NCBI GenBank assembly: GCA_002309615.1
Contig: DBXT01000081.1
Location: forward strand, 11,720-53,013
Length of the DNA: 41,294 nucleotides
Source: Bacteroidales bacterium UBA1205
GTDB taxonomy: Bacteria > Bacteroidota > Bacteroidia > Bacteroidales > WCHB1-69
Direction of reading: 5' to 3'
Shown here: positions 17,390 to 26,078 of the stretch, one piece after another
Position numbering within the stretch: position 1 is the stretch's first letter
Layout: the number at the start of each line of letters is the position of its first letter
Translations under genes and position numbers: made by a program
Notes under the pieces: model-generated
Databases searched by the model: none
What the model saw: only the letters and a program-made list of their open reading frames with translations
Told to the model about the DNA's origin: nothing

Positions 17390-18385
17390 ATGGGTTTATT
17401 ACAAATATCGTCTTCACCGCATGTTCACGATACCGATTCGGTAAAAAAAATAATGTGGACAGTAGTAATTGCGCTTATTCCCACCATGATATTTTCTTTT
17501 ATCTATTTCGGGTGGAACGCAGTTAGGGTAACATGTATTAGCATAATAGCATGTATTGCATTTGAATGGTTAATACAAAAATTTTTAATTCGTGGCAAAT
17601 GCACCATCACCGATGGCAGTGCCGTAATCACAGGTATGCTTTTGGCATTTAATGTTCCTTCTGATTTAGATTGGTATATCATATTGATAGGTGCTTTGGT
17701 TGCCATAGGTATCAGTAAAATGGCATTTGGCGGCTTGGGAAAAAACATTTTCAACCCCGCTTTAGTCGGCAGGGTATTTTTATTGGTATCATTTCCTCAA
17801 CAAATGACCACATGGACAACCCCACCTAAACCTGTGTTTACTCATATAGATGCCACCACAGGCGCTACTCCATTAGGACTTATTCAAACAAAAATAGCAG
17901 AAGGTGCTGATGCAAGTGATTTGATAGCACAATTGCCCACCTATGCCCAACTGCTTTTGGGAGAAAGAGGCGGTTCGTTAGGAGAAGTGGCTGCCCTGGC
18001 TATTATTTTAGGAGGTGTTATATTATTATGCCGTAAAGTAATCACATGGCATATACCGGTTGCATTTATCGGTACAGCCTTTGTATTTGCCACCATATTA
18101 CACATGTGTAATCCTGCTTTATACATTCCCGGCAGTTATCACATACTTACCGGCGGTTTGCTTTTGGGAGCTATTTTTATGGCTACCGATATGGTTACAT
18201 CTCCTATGACGGCAAAAGGTAAATTGATATTCGGTACAGGATGCGGACTACTCACTATATGTATAAGGGTTTGGGGCAGTTATCCCGAAGGTGTATCGTT
18301 TGCCATATTGCTAATGAACGCTTTCACTCCATTGATCAACAAATGGTGTCCGCCTGCACGCTTTGGTGCATCTACTAAACTATAA
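17390..18385 (+). CDS. rnfD: Rnf electron transport complex subunit D
   Basis: Integral membrane, covalently flavinylated subunit of Rnf. The 331 residues contain about nine hydrophobic helices. The TTGATPLGL stretch (about 157-165) carries the Thr expected to bind FMN by phosphoester linkage. Other family segments are MAFGGLGKNIFNPALVGR and MATDMVTSPMTAKGK. A short Shine-Dalgarno-like AGGAG (17376-17380) precedes the ATG. RnfG follows 24 nt later. Confidence 0.95.
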   Translation: MGLLQISSSPHVHDTDSVKKIMWTVVIALIPTMIFSFIYFGWNAVRVTCISIIACIAFEWLIQKFLIRGKCTITDGSAVITGMLLAFNVPSDLDWYIILIGALVAIGISKMAFGGLGKNIFNPALVGRVFLLVSFPQQMTTWTTPPKPVFTHIDATTGATPLGLIQTKIAEGADASDLIAQLPTYAQLLLGERGGSLGEVAALAIILGGVILLCRKVITWHIPVAFIGTAFVFATILHMCNPALYIPGSYHILTGGLLLGAIFMATDMVTSPMTAKGKLIFGTGCGLLTICIRVWGSYPEGVSFAILLMNAFTPLINKWCPPARFGASTKL

Positions 18386-18409
18386 ATTGGTATATTAAAA
18401 TTGATTATT

Positions 18410-19024
18410 ATGGCAGAAAAGTTAGCATCAAATTTTAAAAACATATTGTTCTCGCTATTGCTGATAACAGCTGTTACAGCAGGCATATTGGGAGTGGTGT
18501 ATAAATATACCAAACAACCCATAGAACAAAAAAAATCGGAAAAGAAAGAAAACGCTATTAAAGAAGTTTTACCTTCTTACGACAACATAGTAGAAGAAAA
18601 ATTGGCTATAGAATCGGTAGCGGAAAAAAACATTTTCAAAAAAGAGATGGCGGCAGATTCCATGTCCATTTACAAAGCATACAAAGGAGAAAAACTGGTG
18701 GGTATGGCAGCCGAAACATTTTCCGACAAAGGTTTTGGCGGACGCATATCCCTTATGGTGGGTTTTTTATCCGACGGCACTATTTATAAAATAAAAGTGC
18801 TTTCTCATTCCGAAACCCCGGGTTTGGGTTCAAAAATGGAAGACCCTGTTTTCTACCCGCAATTTGAAAATAAACATCCGCAAAACTTTAAGCTGAAGGT
18901 AAAAAAAGACGGTGGCGACGTAGATGCCATTACCGCTGCCACTATAAGCAGCCGTGCTTATTGTGATGCTGTAGATAAAGCGTATAATATAATATCAAAT
19001 ATAGGAGAACAAAATAATGAATAG
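18410..19024 (+). CDS. rnfG: Rnf electron transport complex subunit G
   Basis: Membrane-anchored subunit with a covalently bound FMN facing the periplasm. From the ATG at 18410 it has 204 residues; a TTG at 18401 would add three residues and is less likely. It has one N-terminal transmembrane helix (about 10-31) and an FMN-binding domain with the HSETPGLGSKMEDP segment and DAITAATISSRA, where the Thr of AATIS is the expected flavin attachment site. The rnfE ATG overlaps its end by 8 nt. Confidence 0.94.
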   Translation: MAEKLASNFKNILFSLLLITAVTAGILGVVYKYTKQPIEQKKSEKKENAIKEVLPSYDNIVEEKLAIESVAEKNIFKKEMAADSMSIYKAYKGEKLVGMAAETFSDKGFGGRISLMVGFLSDGTIYKIKVLSHSETPGLGSKMEDPVFYPQFENKHPQNFKLKVKKDGGDVDAITAATISSRAYCDAVDKAYNIISNIGEQNNE

Positions 19025-19673
19025 GTGGAAATTTTTTACTAACGGATTATTCAAGGAAAATCCTACATTTGTACTTTTGTTGGGGATGTGTCCTACTTTA
19101 GGCGTAACCACTTCTGCCATCAATGGTTTGGGTATGGGTTTGGCTACTACATTTGTATTATTGCTATCCAATATTACCATATCCAGTTTAAAAAAATTAA
19201 TCCCTGATACGGTGCGTATTCCTGCATTTATAGTGCTTATAGCATCGTTTGTAACGGTAGTGGACCTGCTTATGCAAGCCTACCTCCCCGATTTGCATGC
19301 TAAACTGGGTTTATTCATCCCTTTGATAGTGGTAAATTGCATAGTATTAGGACGGGCCGAAGCTTTTGCTTCCAAACACGGTTTGTTTGATTCCGCATTA
19401 GACGGCTTGGGAATGGGTTTTGGTTTTACCCTTTCTCTTACGGTATTGGGAATGGTACGTGAGTTCTTGGGAGCTTTATCTTTCTTTGACCATATATTAG
19501 CGTATGTTGACGGGGCTTTGGCTTTTGTACAAATCAACACTATTGATGTTAGTTTGCACTCCGTTCAGTCTATCGGAGGAGCTTTGGTTTTTGTACTGGC
19601 ACCGGGAGCATTTTTGGCATTGGGCTTTCTTTTAGCGATAATAAACACTATCAAAAAGAAAAAACAAGCATAA
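19017..19673 (+). CDS. rnfE: Rnf electron transport complex subunit E
   Basis: Integral membrane subunit paralogous to RnfA. The 218 residues contain about six helices. Family segments are the N-terminal WKFFTNGLFKENPTFV, LLGMCPTLGVTT (with the Cys expected to ligate the membrane iron-sulfur centre) and LIVVNCIVLGRAEAFA. It overlaps rnfG by 8 nt and rnfA follows 32 nt later. Confidence 0.95.
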   Translation: MNRWKFFTNGLFKENPTFVLLLGMCPTLGVTTSAINGLGMGLATTFVLLLSNITISSLKKLIPDTVRIPAFIVLIASFVTVVDLLMQAYLPDLHAKLGLFIPLIVVNCIVLGRAEAFASKHGLFDSALDGLGMGFGFTLSLTVLGMVREFLGALSFFDHILAYVDGALAFVQINTIDVSLHSVQSIGGALVFVLAPGAFLALGFLLAIINTIKKKKQA

Positions 19674-19705
19674 ATAAAAGTTGAACTTCAAAAAACAATA
19701 TAATT

Positions 19706-20281
19706 ATGGCAGCATTAATTGTAATTATCATATCAACCATATTTGTTAACAATATAGTATTCTCCCAATTTTTGGGTATATGTCCTTTTTTGGGAGTATC
19801 GAGCAAACTTTCCACCGCTACGGGAATGGGTGCTGCGGTAATATTTGTTATTACCTTGGCCACTTTAATTACTTTCTTGATATTTGAATATGTATTAGTA
19901 CCATTGAACATGCAATTTCTGCAAACAATATGCTACATACTTGTTATAGCTGCTTTGGTGCAAATGTTAGAAATCATACTCAAAAAAACCAGTCCTTCTT
20001 TATATCAAGCATTGGGTATATTTCTACCTTTGATTACTACCAATTGCGCAGTTTTAGGTGTGTCCATAATGGTAATACAACAAAGTTATAATTTAGTAGG
20101 CGCTCTATTGTTCGCATTTTTCACAGCTATAGGTTTTGCTTTAGCATTGATTATTTTTGCGGGCTGTAGAGAACATTTGGAAATGGTAGACGTTCCCGAA
20201 AACATGAGAGGCATGCCTATCGCTCTTATCACTGCAGGCATATTGTCTTTGGCATTTATGGGTTTTGCGGGTTTGGTTTAA
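19706..20281 (+). CDS. rnfA: Rnf electron transport complex subunit A
   Basis: Integral membrane subunit that with RnfE forms the pseudo-symmetric core of Rnf. The 191 residues contain about six helices, with NNIVFSQFLGICPFLGVSS (Cys of ICPFLG) and LPLITTNCAVLGVSI as the conserved Cys-containing half-helices, and the usual C-terminal segment with RGMPIALITAGILSLAFMGF. It is the last gene of the operon: a strong terminator begins 19 nt after the stop. In the common CDGEAB order rnfB would follow here, but it does not. Confidence 0.96.
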   Translation: MAALIVIIISTIFVNNIVFSQFLGICPFLGVSSKLSTATGMGAAVIFVITLATLITFLIFEYVLVPLNMQFLQTICYILVIAALVQMLEIILKKTSPSLYQALGIFLPLITTNCAVLGVSIMVIQQSYNLVGALLFAFFTAIGFALALIIFAGCREHLEMVDVPENMRGMPIALITAGILSLAFMGFAGLV

Positions 20282-20299
20282 CATTGTTTTTAATCTGAT

Positions 20300-20332
20300 A
20301 AAAATAGTTGCCCAAGAGGCAACTATTTTTTT
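20300..20332 (+). terminator. Terminator of the rnf operon
   Basis: 13-bp perfect stem (AAAAATAGTTGCC with its complement), loop CAAGA, then a T-run. It lies directly after rnfA and so closes the operon without rnfB. Confidence 0.9.
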
Positions 20333-20413
20333 GTCCGGCAACATTCAAAAACAAAACATCTCTTATCTATTGTTTTTTAACATTCTTTTAACTTTCGCCA
20401 ATGTTCTTTTTTC

Positions 20414-20421
20414 TATTTTTG
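20414..20421 (+). promoter_or_regulatory. -7 box of the small outer-membrane-type gene
   Basis: TATTTTTG (TAnnTTTG) ends 16 nt ahead of the ATG at 20438, giving a very short leader. Confidence 0.45.
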
Positions 20422-20437
20422 CACAAAATTTCATTTT

Positions 20438-21082
20438 ATGCGGATAAATTTGTTGTTTTTGTACCTGCTTGTTGCTTCAACTATATGGGGTCAAACAAAC
20501 ACTGCAGAAAACAGTGCTTATCAAGGTTTCTCCGGTGGTATGATGTTACATGCAGGATATTTATTCGGGCAAGAAAAGCATGTTCCTATTGCTCCCGATG
20601 GCCGTCTTTGTAGTCCGCAAGGGGCTGCTTTGGGTATCGGGGGAAGTATACGTGTGCATTTGTGGAAGCATTTTCGTACCGGCTTTGAAGGTATGGTTTC
20701 TACCATGAACAGCAATATGACAGATTGTCGCAATATATTAAAACCAGGAAGTTATATCCGTACGGGCTGTGGAGGAATATTAGCCGATGCTTATTGGCAG
20801 ATGAAAAAAGCATGGCTGTTTATAGGAGGAACCATAGGCGGTGGTTCTGTCAAAGGTCTTTATATTCTTCAAGGCAATCAAAATACATGGACCCCTGATG
20901 AGAATAGCACCTTTCATAAACAAAGCTTTTTTTATATCACTCCTTATATTGGTTGTGACTACTGCCTGACAAACAAGGTACATCTAAGCTTTCGACTTGA
21001 TTGGATGTTATCTGTTCTTCATCATGAATTGCTTTTGCCTACAGGTCCTCGTTTTTACTTGGGTTTTATGTTCTGTCATTAA
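20438..21082 (+). CDS. Small putative outer-membrane beta-barrel protein
   Basis: 214 residues. A signal peptide (about 1-19, cleavage near IWGQ) is followed by alternating polar and hydrophobic strands with Gly- and aromatic-rich turns, ending in LGFMFCH. The overall pattern (GMMLHAGYLFGQ, then repeated GxGGSIRVHLW-type strands) suggests an eight-stranded OmpA/OmpX-like barrel. It contains several Cys residues. No name can be given. It has its own -7 box and sits between the rnf terminator and ddh. Confidence 0.65.
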   Translation: MRINLLFLYLLVASTIWGQTNTAENSAYQGFSGGMMLHAGYLFGQEKHVPIAPDGRLCSPQGAALGIGGSIRVHLWKHFRTGFEGMVSTMNSNMTDCRNILKPGSYIRTGCGGILADAYWQMKKAWLFIGGTIGGGSVKGLYILQGNQNTWTPDENSTFHKQSFFYITPYIGCDYCLTNKVHLSFRLDWMLSVLHHELLLPTGPRFYLGFMFCH

Positions 21083-21121
21083 TTTATGGTGAATCTATAC
21101 TTTACAGAAAATAAAAGATAT

Positions 21122-21152
21122 TTTGAAAATATTTAAAAAAATAGTAACTTTG
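21122..21152 (+). promoter_or_regulatory. Full Bacteroidetes-type promoter of ddh
   Basis: TTTG (21122-21125), a 19-nt spacer and TAACTTTG (21145-21152) match the -33/-7 consensus, 24 nt ahead of the ddh ATG. It is the best promoter match in the window. Confidence 0.7.
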
Positions 21153-21176
21153 TATTTTAAATAAAATTTTTTCCTT

Positions 21177-22046
21177 ATGAAAACAGATAAGATAAGAATA
21201 GCCATATTGGGCTACGGAAACATCGGTTGTGCGGCAGAAGCCGCCATAAAAGCAGCACCTGACATGAAACTTACAGGTATTCACCATCACAATGATGATA
21301 TCAATAAAATACAGGCTGATGTAGTGTTATTAGGCACCCCTACCCGTGAAGTGCAACATTATGCTGAAAAATTATTGCAAAAAGGAATTTCTGTTATAGA
21401 TTCTTTTGATATACACACACAAATATACGCTTTGCGTCAATCGCTTAAACCCATAGCGGAAGCTCATAAGGCGGTAAGTATTATCTCTGCCGGATGGGAC
21501 CCCGGTACCGATTCCATGATAAGAGCTTTGCTACAGGCTATGGCTCCTAATGGAATCACCTATACCAATTTCGGACCGGGAAGGTCTATGGGACACACCG
21601 TTGCCGCCAAAGCTATAAAAGGAGTAAAAGATGCCCTTTCTATGACTATTCCACTCGGTACGGGTGTGCATAGACGCATGGTATATGTTGAATTGGAAAA
21701 AAATGCCAAATTTTCCCAAGTGGAAAAAGCCCTTTTAAAAGACGATTATTTTGCACATGATGAAACACACGTAATACAAGTTCCTTCCATAAAAGAACTG
21801 AACAACGTGGCTCACGGCGTGCTGTTGGAACGTTATGGTGTAAGCGGAGATACTCACAATCAACGGTTTGAATTTAAAATGGAAATCAACAATCCTGCTC
21901 TTACCGCTCAAATCATGACCGCCTGTGCACGTGCTGCTTACCGTATGTGTAAACATAAACATTACGGAGCTTTTACACTTATAGAAATACCTCCTATAGC
22001 TTTATTGCCGGGAGACGAAGAAACGAATATTAAAGCATTGGTATAG
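21177..22046 (+). CDS. ddh: meso-Diaminopimelate D-dehydrogenase
   Basis: NADP-dependent enzyme that makes meso-diaminopimelate directly from tetrahydrodipicolinate and ammonia, a short route to lysine and peptidoglycan precursor. The 289 residues include the Rossmann loop ILGYGNIGCAAEA, the DVVLLGTPT segment, VIDSFDIH, SAGWDPGTDSMIRAL (a family hallmark), the NFGPGRSMGHTVAAK active-site segment and GVSGDTHNQRFEFKMEINNPALT near the C-terminus (key residues G-D-T-H-N-Q-R-F). It has its own promoter and a terminator, so it is monocistronic. Confidence 0.94.
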   Translation: MKTDKIRIAILGYGNIGCAAEAAIKAAPDMKLTGIHHHNDDINKIQADVVLLGTPTREVQHYAEKLLQKGISVIDSFDIHTQIYALRQSLKPIAEAHKAVSIISAGWDPGTDSMIRALLQAMAPNGITYTNFGPGRSMGHTVAAKAIKGVKDALSMTIPLGTGVHRRMVYVELEKNAKFSQVEKALLKDDYFAHDETHVIQVPSIKELNNVAHGVLLERYGVSGDTHNQRFEFKMEINNPALTAQIMTACARAAYRMCKHKHYGAFTLIEIPPIALLPGDEETNIKALV

Positions 22047-22065
22047 CATAAAAACATTTTTATGC
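22046..22065. repeat. Small hairpin directly after ddh
   Basis: GCATAAAAA-CA-TTTTTATGC overlaps the last base of the stop codon. It lacks a following T-run; the likely terminator is further on at 22109-22149. Confidence 0.4.
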
Positions 22066-22108
22066 TAAATTCTTTAAATATTTGATTTTTAGTTTTATGA
22101 ATAATACT

Positions 22109-22149
22109 ATTCCCTAATAATATTCATAAATTATTAGGGAATAATTTTT
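22109..22149 (+). terminator. Candidate terminator of ddh
   Basis: 13-bp inverted repeat (ATTCCCTAATAAT with its complement), 8-nt loop, followed by AATTTTT. It lies between ddh and the convergent TonB-like gene. Confidence 0.65.
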
Positions 22150-22176
22150 GTTCCGGCGGTTAATAATGCCTGTCTT

Positions 22177-22647
22177 TTAGTTAAGACTGAAACTAATAGG
22201 TAAAAGATATTTTACACGCACAACTTCACCATTGTGCATCCCGGGTTTCCATTTAGGCATAGCTTTTACCACTCTTGCAGCTTCTTCATCTAAAACTGCA
22301 TTGACAGATCGAACTACTTTTACCTCAGATATACTACCATCGGTTTCTACTACAAAACTGACTATTACTTTACCTTGTATTCCGTTTTCTCGAGCACTCT
22401 TAGGATAAACTAAATTATCTCCTAAATATTTCTTCAATGCTTCGTTTCCGCCCGGAAATTCAGGCATTTGTTCTACCAAAGTGAACACTTCTTCTCCATT
22501 TGTACTTGTGCTTTCTTGTGTAGAGGAGATGTTTTTGTTCTCAATTGGATGGTTTTCTCCTTTTTTTGATGTTTTGCTGTTTTGTGCATTCACTAAAGAA
22601 GAACATAGTAATAAACTAACTGTTACGAATAGAATGTGATTTTTCAT
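22177..22647 (-). CDS. Secreted TonB C-terminal-domain protein
   Basis: 156 residues. An N-terminal signal peptide (about 1-21, cleavage near VNAQ) is followed by a polar Ser/Thr/Asn linker (22-50) and a TonB C-terminal domain (about 65-156) with FPGGNEALKKYLGDNLVYP, the ENGIQGKVIVSFVV strand and KPGMHNGEVVRVKYLLPISF. Classical TonB keeps an uncleaved transmembrane anchor and a Pro-rich spacer; both are missing. It may therefore be a free periplasmic protein rather than an energy transducer. A good promoter lies upstream (22686-22717). Confidence 0.85.
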   Translation of the reverse strand: MKNHILFVTVSLLLCSSLVNAQNSKTSKKGENHPIENKNISSTQESTSTNGEEVFTLVEQMPEFPGGNEALKKYLGDNLVYPKSARENGIQGKVIVSFVVETDGSISEVKVVRSVNAVLDEEAARVVKAMPKWKPGMHNGEVVRVKYLLPISFSLN

Positions 22648-22685
22648 AAGATTTAAAGATTTAATTAATACTTAAAAAATTTTTA

Positions 22686-22717
22686 CAAAGATAACATTTT
22701 TTTGTTAATTTGTCAAA
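22686..22717 (-). promoter_or_regulatory. Promoter of the TonB-like gene
   Basis: On the minus strand TTTG (complement of 22714-22717), a 20-nt spacer and TATCTTTG (complement of 22686-22693) match the -33/-7 consensus, about 38 nt before the ATG. Confidence 0.6.
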
Positions 22718-22726
22718 AGAACAAAA

Positions 22727-22754
22727 AAAAACGCTCTCTTTTGAGAGCGTTTTT
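22727..22754 (-). terminator. Terminator of gapA
   Basis: 12-bp perfect stem (AAAAACGCTCTC with its complement) and a 4-nt loop. On the minus strand it is followed by a run of T (complement of 22723-22730). It lies 12 nt after the gapA stop. Confidence 0.9.
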
Positions 22755-22766
22755 AAAGATAAATGA

Positions 22767-23771
22767 TTATTTCGCAACCACGCGAATCATTTCGCATATT
22801 TTATTGGAATATCCCCATTCATTATCATACCATGCTACTACCTTTACAAAAGTGGGATCCAATTGTATACCGGCCTTAGCATCAAAAATGGAGGTGTGTG
22901 AATCTCCGCGAAAATCGGTAGAAACAACAGCTTCATCGGTATATCCGAGTATACCTTTAAGTTCACCTTCCGAAGCTTCTTTCATAGCTACACATATATC
23001 ATCATAAGTGCAAGCTTTGCTCAATTCCACGGTGAGGTCTACTACCGAAACATCGGAGGTAGGCACACGCATAGACATACCCGTAAGTTTGCCGTTCAAT
23101 TCCGGCAAAACTTTACCAACGGCTTTAGCAGCTCCTGTAGAGGAAGGGATGATGTTTTCCAAAATACCGCGTCCGCCTCTCCAGTCTTTTTGAGATGGTC
23201 CGTCCACTGTTTTTTGAGTAGCGGTGGCAGCATGTACTGTTGTCATCAATCCGCGAGTAATACCGAATTTATCGTTAAGCACTTTGGAAATAGGAGCTAA
23301 ACAGTTGGTAGTGCAAGAAGCGTTAGAGATAATTTTTTGTCCGTTGTAAGATTTATGGTTAACACCATAAACAAACATAGGAGTAGCATCTTTTGAAGGT
23401 GCAGACATTATCACTTTTTTAGCACCGGCTTTTAAATGAGCTTGTGCCAATTCTTCGGTTAAGAAAAATCCTGTAGATTCCACCACAACATCTACATCTA
23501 ATGCTCCCCATGTAATTTGTGAAGGATCTTTTTCTGCAAAAACTTGAATTTTGTTGCCATCTACTATCATGTAGTTGCCGTCTACTTTTATATCGTGCTC
23601 AAAACGACCATGAACGGAATCAAATTTAAGCATATATGCCAAATAATTTGCATCCAAAAGGTCGTTAATGCCTACTACTTGTATATCGTTGTTAAAATTA
23701 TCAACAACAGCACGGAATACCATACGTCCTATACGACCGAAGCCGTTAATACCAAGTTTTATCTTACTCAT
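22767..23771 (-). CDS. gapA: Glyceraldehyde-3-phosphate dehydrogenase, type I
   Basis: Glycolytic enzyme converting glyceraldehyde-3-phosphate to 1,3-bisphosphoglycerate. The 334 residues show the NAD-binding GINGFGRIGRMVFRAV segment, Asp38 in the second strand (INDLLD, consistent with NAD rather than NADP), the catalytic Cys153 in SNASCTTNCLAP, the TVHAATATQKTVDGPS loop and the C-terminal WYDNEWGYSNKICEM. It has its own -7 box and terminator and appears monocistronic, downstream of ahcY. Confidence 0.97.
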   Translation of the reverse strand: MSKIKLGINGFGRIGRMVFRAVVDNFNNDIQVVGINDLLDANYLAYMLKFDSVHGRFEHDIKVDGNYMIVDGNKIQVFAEKDPSQITWGALDVDVVVESTGFFLTEELAQAHLKAGAKKVIMSAPSKDATPMFVYGVNHKSYNGQKIISNASCTTNCLAPISKVLNDKFGITRGLMTTVHAATATQKTVDGPSQKDWRGGRGILENIIPSSTGAAKAVGKVLPELNGKLTGMSMRVPTSDVSVVDLTVELSKACTYDDICVAMKEASEGELKGILGYTDEAVVSTDFRGDSHTSIFDAKAGIQLDPTFVKVVAWYDNEWGYSNKICEMIRVVAK

Positions 23772-23825
23772 TTCTAATGATTTTTGATTATATATTATAT
23801 TTATTTAATACTACTTTAATATTTG

Positions 23826-23833
23826 CAAAAGTA
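23826..23833 (-). promoter_or_regulatory. -7 box of gapA
   Basis: The minus strand reads TACTTTTG (TAnnTTTG), about 55 nt ahead of the gapA ATG. A TTTG lies only 16 nt further upstream, closer than the usual 19-21. Confidence 0.45.
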
Positions 23834-23887
23834 TAAAATTATATATCATCAAATGCTAAAACATATAATTTTTTTTGTCAACATTTT

Positions 23888-25282
23888 TTAATATCTATAA
23901 AAATCCGCTTTATAAGGACCTTCTACGGGCACACCTATATAATCGGCTTGTTTTTTGGTAAGGCGGGTGAGTTTCACACCTATTTTTTGCAAATGCAAAC
24001 GAGCCACTTCTTCGTCCAAATATTTTGGCAAACGATAAACATCCACAGGGTAATCATGTTGCCATAAATCCATTTGTGCCAGCACTTGATTGGTAAACGA
24101 ATTGCTCATTACAAACGAAGGATGACCCGTAGCGCAACCTAAATTCACCAATCTGCCTTCTGCCAAAAGAAATATGGAATGTCCGTCGGGATAAATATAT
24201 TCATCCACTTGCGGTTTTATGTTACGTTTTTTTATTCCTTGCCATGCTTCCAATCGTGCTACTTGAATTTCATTATCAAAGTGACCTATGTTGCACACTA
24301 TGGCTTGGTCTTTCATACGAGCCATATGTTCGGCTGTAATTACATCACAATTGCCGGTAGTGGTAACATAAATATTTCCTTCACACAAAGCATCTTCTAC
24401 GGTAGTAACCTCAAAGCCTTCCATAGCTGCTTGGAGTGCACATATAGGATCTATTTCCGTAACAAGCACACGTGCCCCGTAAGAACGCATTGAATGAGCA
24501 CATCCTTTTCCTACTTCGCCATATCCGCATACTACCACCACTTTTCCTGCCACCATCACATCGGTAGCACGTTTGATACCATCAGCCAACGATTCACGAC
24601 AACCATATAAATTATCAAATTTGGACTTGGTAACGGAATCGTTTACATTGATAGCCGGCACCAATAATTCTTTTCTTTCCATCATTTGATACAAACGGTG
24701 GACTCCTGTGGTAGTCTCTTCGGATATCCCTTTGAGTTCTTTTATGGTATTATGCCATTTGTGAGGATCGGCAGCCAATGTTGCTTTTAACGTTTTAAGT
24801 ATAGCGGCTTCTTCTGCAGAAGATGGAGTAACATTGAGTATTTCCGGATTGTTTTCAGCAGCATAACCTTTGTGTATCAATAATGTAGCATCACCTCCGT
24901 CATCTACTATCAGTTGAGGTCCTTTTCCGTTAGGAAAAGAAAGCGCTTGTAAGGTGCACCACCAATAGTCTTCCAAAGATTCTCCTTTCCATGCAAACAC
25001 AGGCACTCCGGCGGCAGCTATGGCTGCAGCTGCGTGGTCTTGTGTGGAAAATATATTACAACTTGCCCATCTTACATCTGCTCCTAATGCTACCAAAGTT
25101 TCTATTAAGACAGCTGTTTGTATGGTCATGTGAAGCGATCCTGAAATTCTAACTCCTTGTAAAGGTTTGGCTTTTGCATATTTTTCTCGCAATGCCATTA
25201 AACCCGGCATCTCTTTTTCCGATACCTCGATTTCTTTTCTGCCCCAATCAGACAATTTAATATCACTTATCTTATATTCCAT
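23888..25282 (-). CDS. ahcY: Adenosylhomocysteinase
   Basis: Hydrolyses S-adenosylhomocysteine to adenosine and homocysteine, relieving inhibition of methyltransferases; cytoplasmic and NAD-dependent. The 464 residues show the SLHMTIQTAVLIETL and SCNIFSTQDHAAAA substrate segments, VPAINVNDSVTKSKFDN, the NAD-binding VVVCGYGEVGKGCAHSMRS, NIGHFDNEI and the C-terminal KADFYRY. Its ATG lies one base after the dacA stop, so the two are almost certainly co-transcribed, with gldB first. Confidence 0.97.
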   Translation of the reverse strand: MEYKISDIKLSDWGRKEIEVSEKEMPGLMALREKYAKAKPLQGVRISGSLHMTIQTAVLIETLVALGADVRWASCNIFSTQDHAAAAIAAAGVPVFAWKGESLEDYWWCTLQALSFPNGKGPQLIVDDGGDATLLIHKGYAAENNPEILNVTPSSAEEAAILKTLKATLAADPHKWHNTIKELKGISEETTTGVHRLYQMMERKELLVPAINVNDSVTKSKFDNLYGCRESLADGIKRATDVMVAGKVVVVCGYGEVGKGCAHSMRSYGARVLVTEIDPICALQAAMEGFEVTTVEDALCEGNIYVTTTGNCDVITAEHMARMKDQAIVCNIGHFDNEIQVARLEAWQGIKKRNIKPQVDEYIYPDGHSIFLLAEGRLVNLGCATGHPSFVMSNSFTNQVLAQMDLWQHDYPVDVYRLPKYLDEEVARLHLQKIGVKLTRLTKKQADYIGVPVEGPYKADFYRY

Positions 25283-25283
25283 G

Positions 25284-26072
25284 TTATTTTATTATTTTAT
25301 ATTGCTGTTCCAAAAAACTTTTCAATTTTTGAGCCGATACCTTACGGGTAATATGACCATCTACGCAATAAGATATAGAGCCCGTTTGTTCCGATACCAC
25401 TATGGCTATGCAATCGGTTTCTTCGGTAATACCCAAAGCAGAACGATGACGTAATCCCATATCCGAAGCTACATCTTTTTTGGTAACGGGCAAAATACAT
25501 CGAGCCGCAACCATTTGCCTGCGATTAATGATAAGCGCTCCGTCATGTAAAGGGGTATTCTTAAAAAATATGGTTTCTATTAATTCCTGTGAAGTGCGAG
25601 CATTGATACGTTCTCCTGTTTGTATGTATTCTTCCAATTGGTTTTCCTTGGTTAATACTATAAGAGCTCCTGTATAAGAAGCAGCCATACTCACACAACT
25701 ATTTACTATTACATCAAAATCCGGGATTCCGGCCGTTCTGTTTCGTTCTTTCCATACAAGTATGGTTGCCTTTTTAAAAGGATTTTTACTGCCTACAAAC
25801 AATAAAAATTGTCGTATCTCCGGTTGAAATACTATAATTAATGCAATAAAACCCACCGAAAGAAATTGATTTAACAATTCGGAGGTGAGTTCCATATTCA
25901 ATAGCATCACCAATTTCCAAGATACATATAATAATAGCAATCCTAGAAATATATTCAATGCCGCCGTACCTTTGATTAATCGGTAAAGCAGGTAGAACAA
26001 GGTTGCCACCAAAAGTATATCCATTATATCGGTTAACCCTATTTTTAGGAAATTCATGAATAACAATGTCAT
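25284..26072 (-). CDS. dacA: Diadenylate cyclase (CdaA/DacA type)
   Basis: Makes the second messenger c-di-AMP from two ATP. The 262 residues begin with about three membrane helices (1-75), as in CdaA, followed by a DisA_N catalytic domain with PLHDGALII (the DGA motif) and MGLRHRSALGI (the RHR motif), both complete. A second in-frame ATG lies five codons downstream and could be the start. It is 6 nt after gldB and 1 nt before ahcY. c-di-AMP usually serves potassium and osmotic or cell-wall balance; no such partner gene is adjacent. Confidence 0.94.
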   Translation of the reverse strand: MTLLFMNFLKIGLTDIMDILLVATLFYLLYRLIKGTAALNIFLGLLLLYVSWKLVMLLNMELTSELLNQFLSVGFIALIIVFQPEIRQFLLFVGSKNPFKKATILVWKERNRTAGIPDFDVIVNSCVSMAASYTGALIVLTKENQLEEYIQTGERINARTSQELIETIFFKNTPLHDGALIINRRQMVAARCILPVTKKDVASDMGLRHRSALGITEETDCIAIVVSEQTGSISYCVDGHITRKVSAQKLKSFLEQQYKIIK

Positions 26073-26078
26073 ATCTTG

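Noticed and set aside
23826..23853. Full promoter of gapA with TTTG 16 nt from the -7 box
   Set aside because: The spacing is shorter than the 19-21 nt known for this promoter class, and TTTG is common by chance in AT-rich DNA; only the -7 box is reported.
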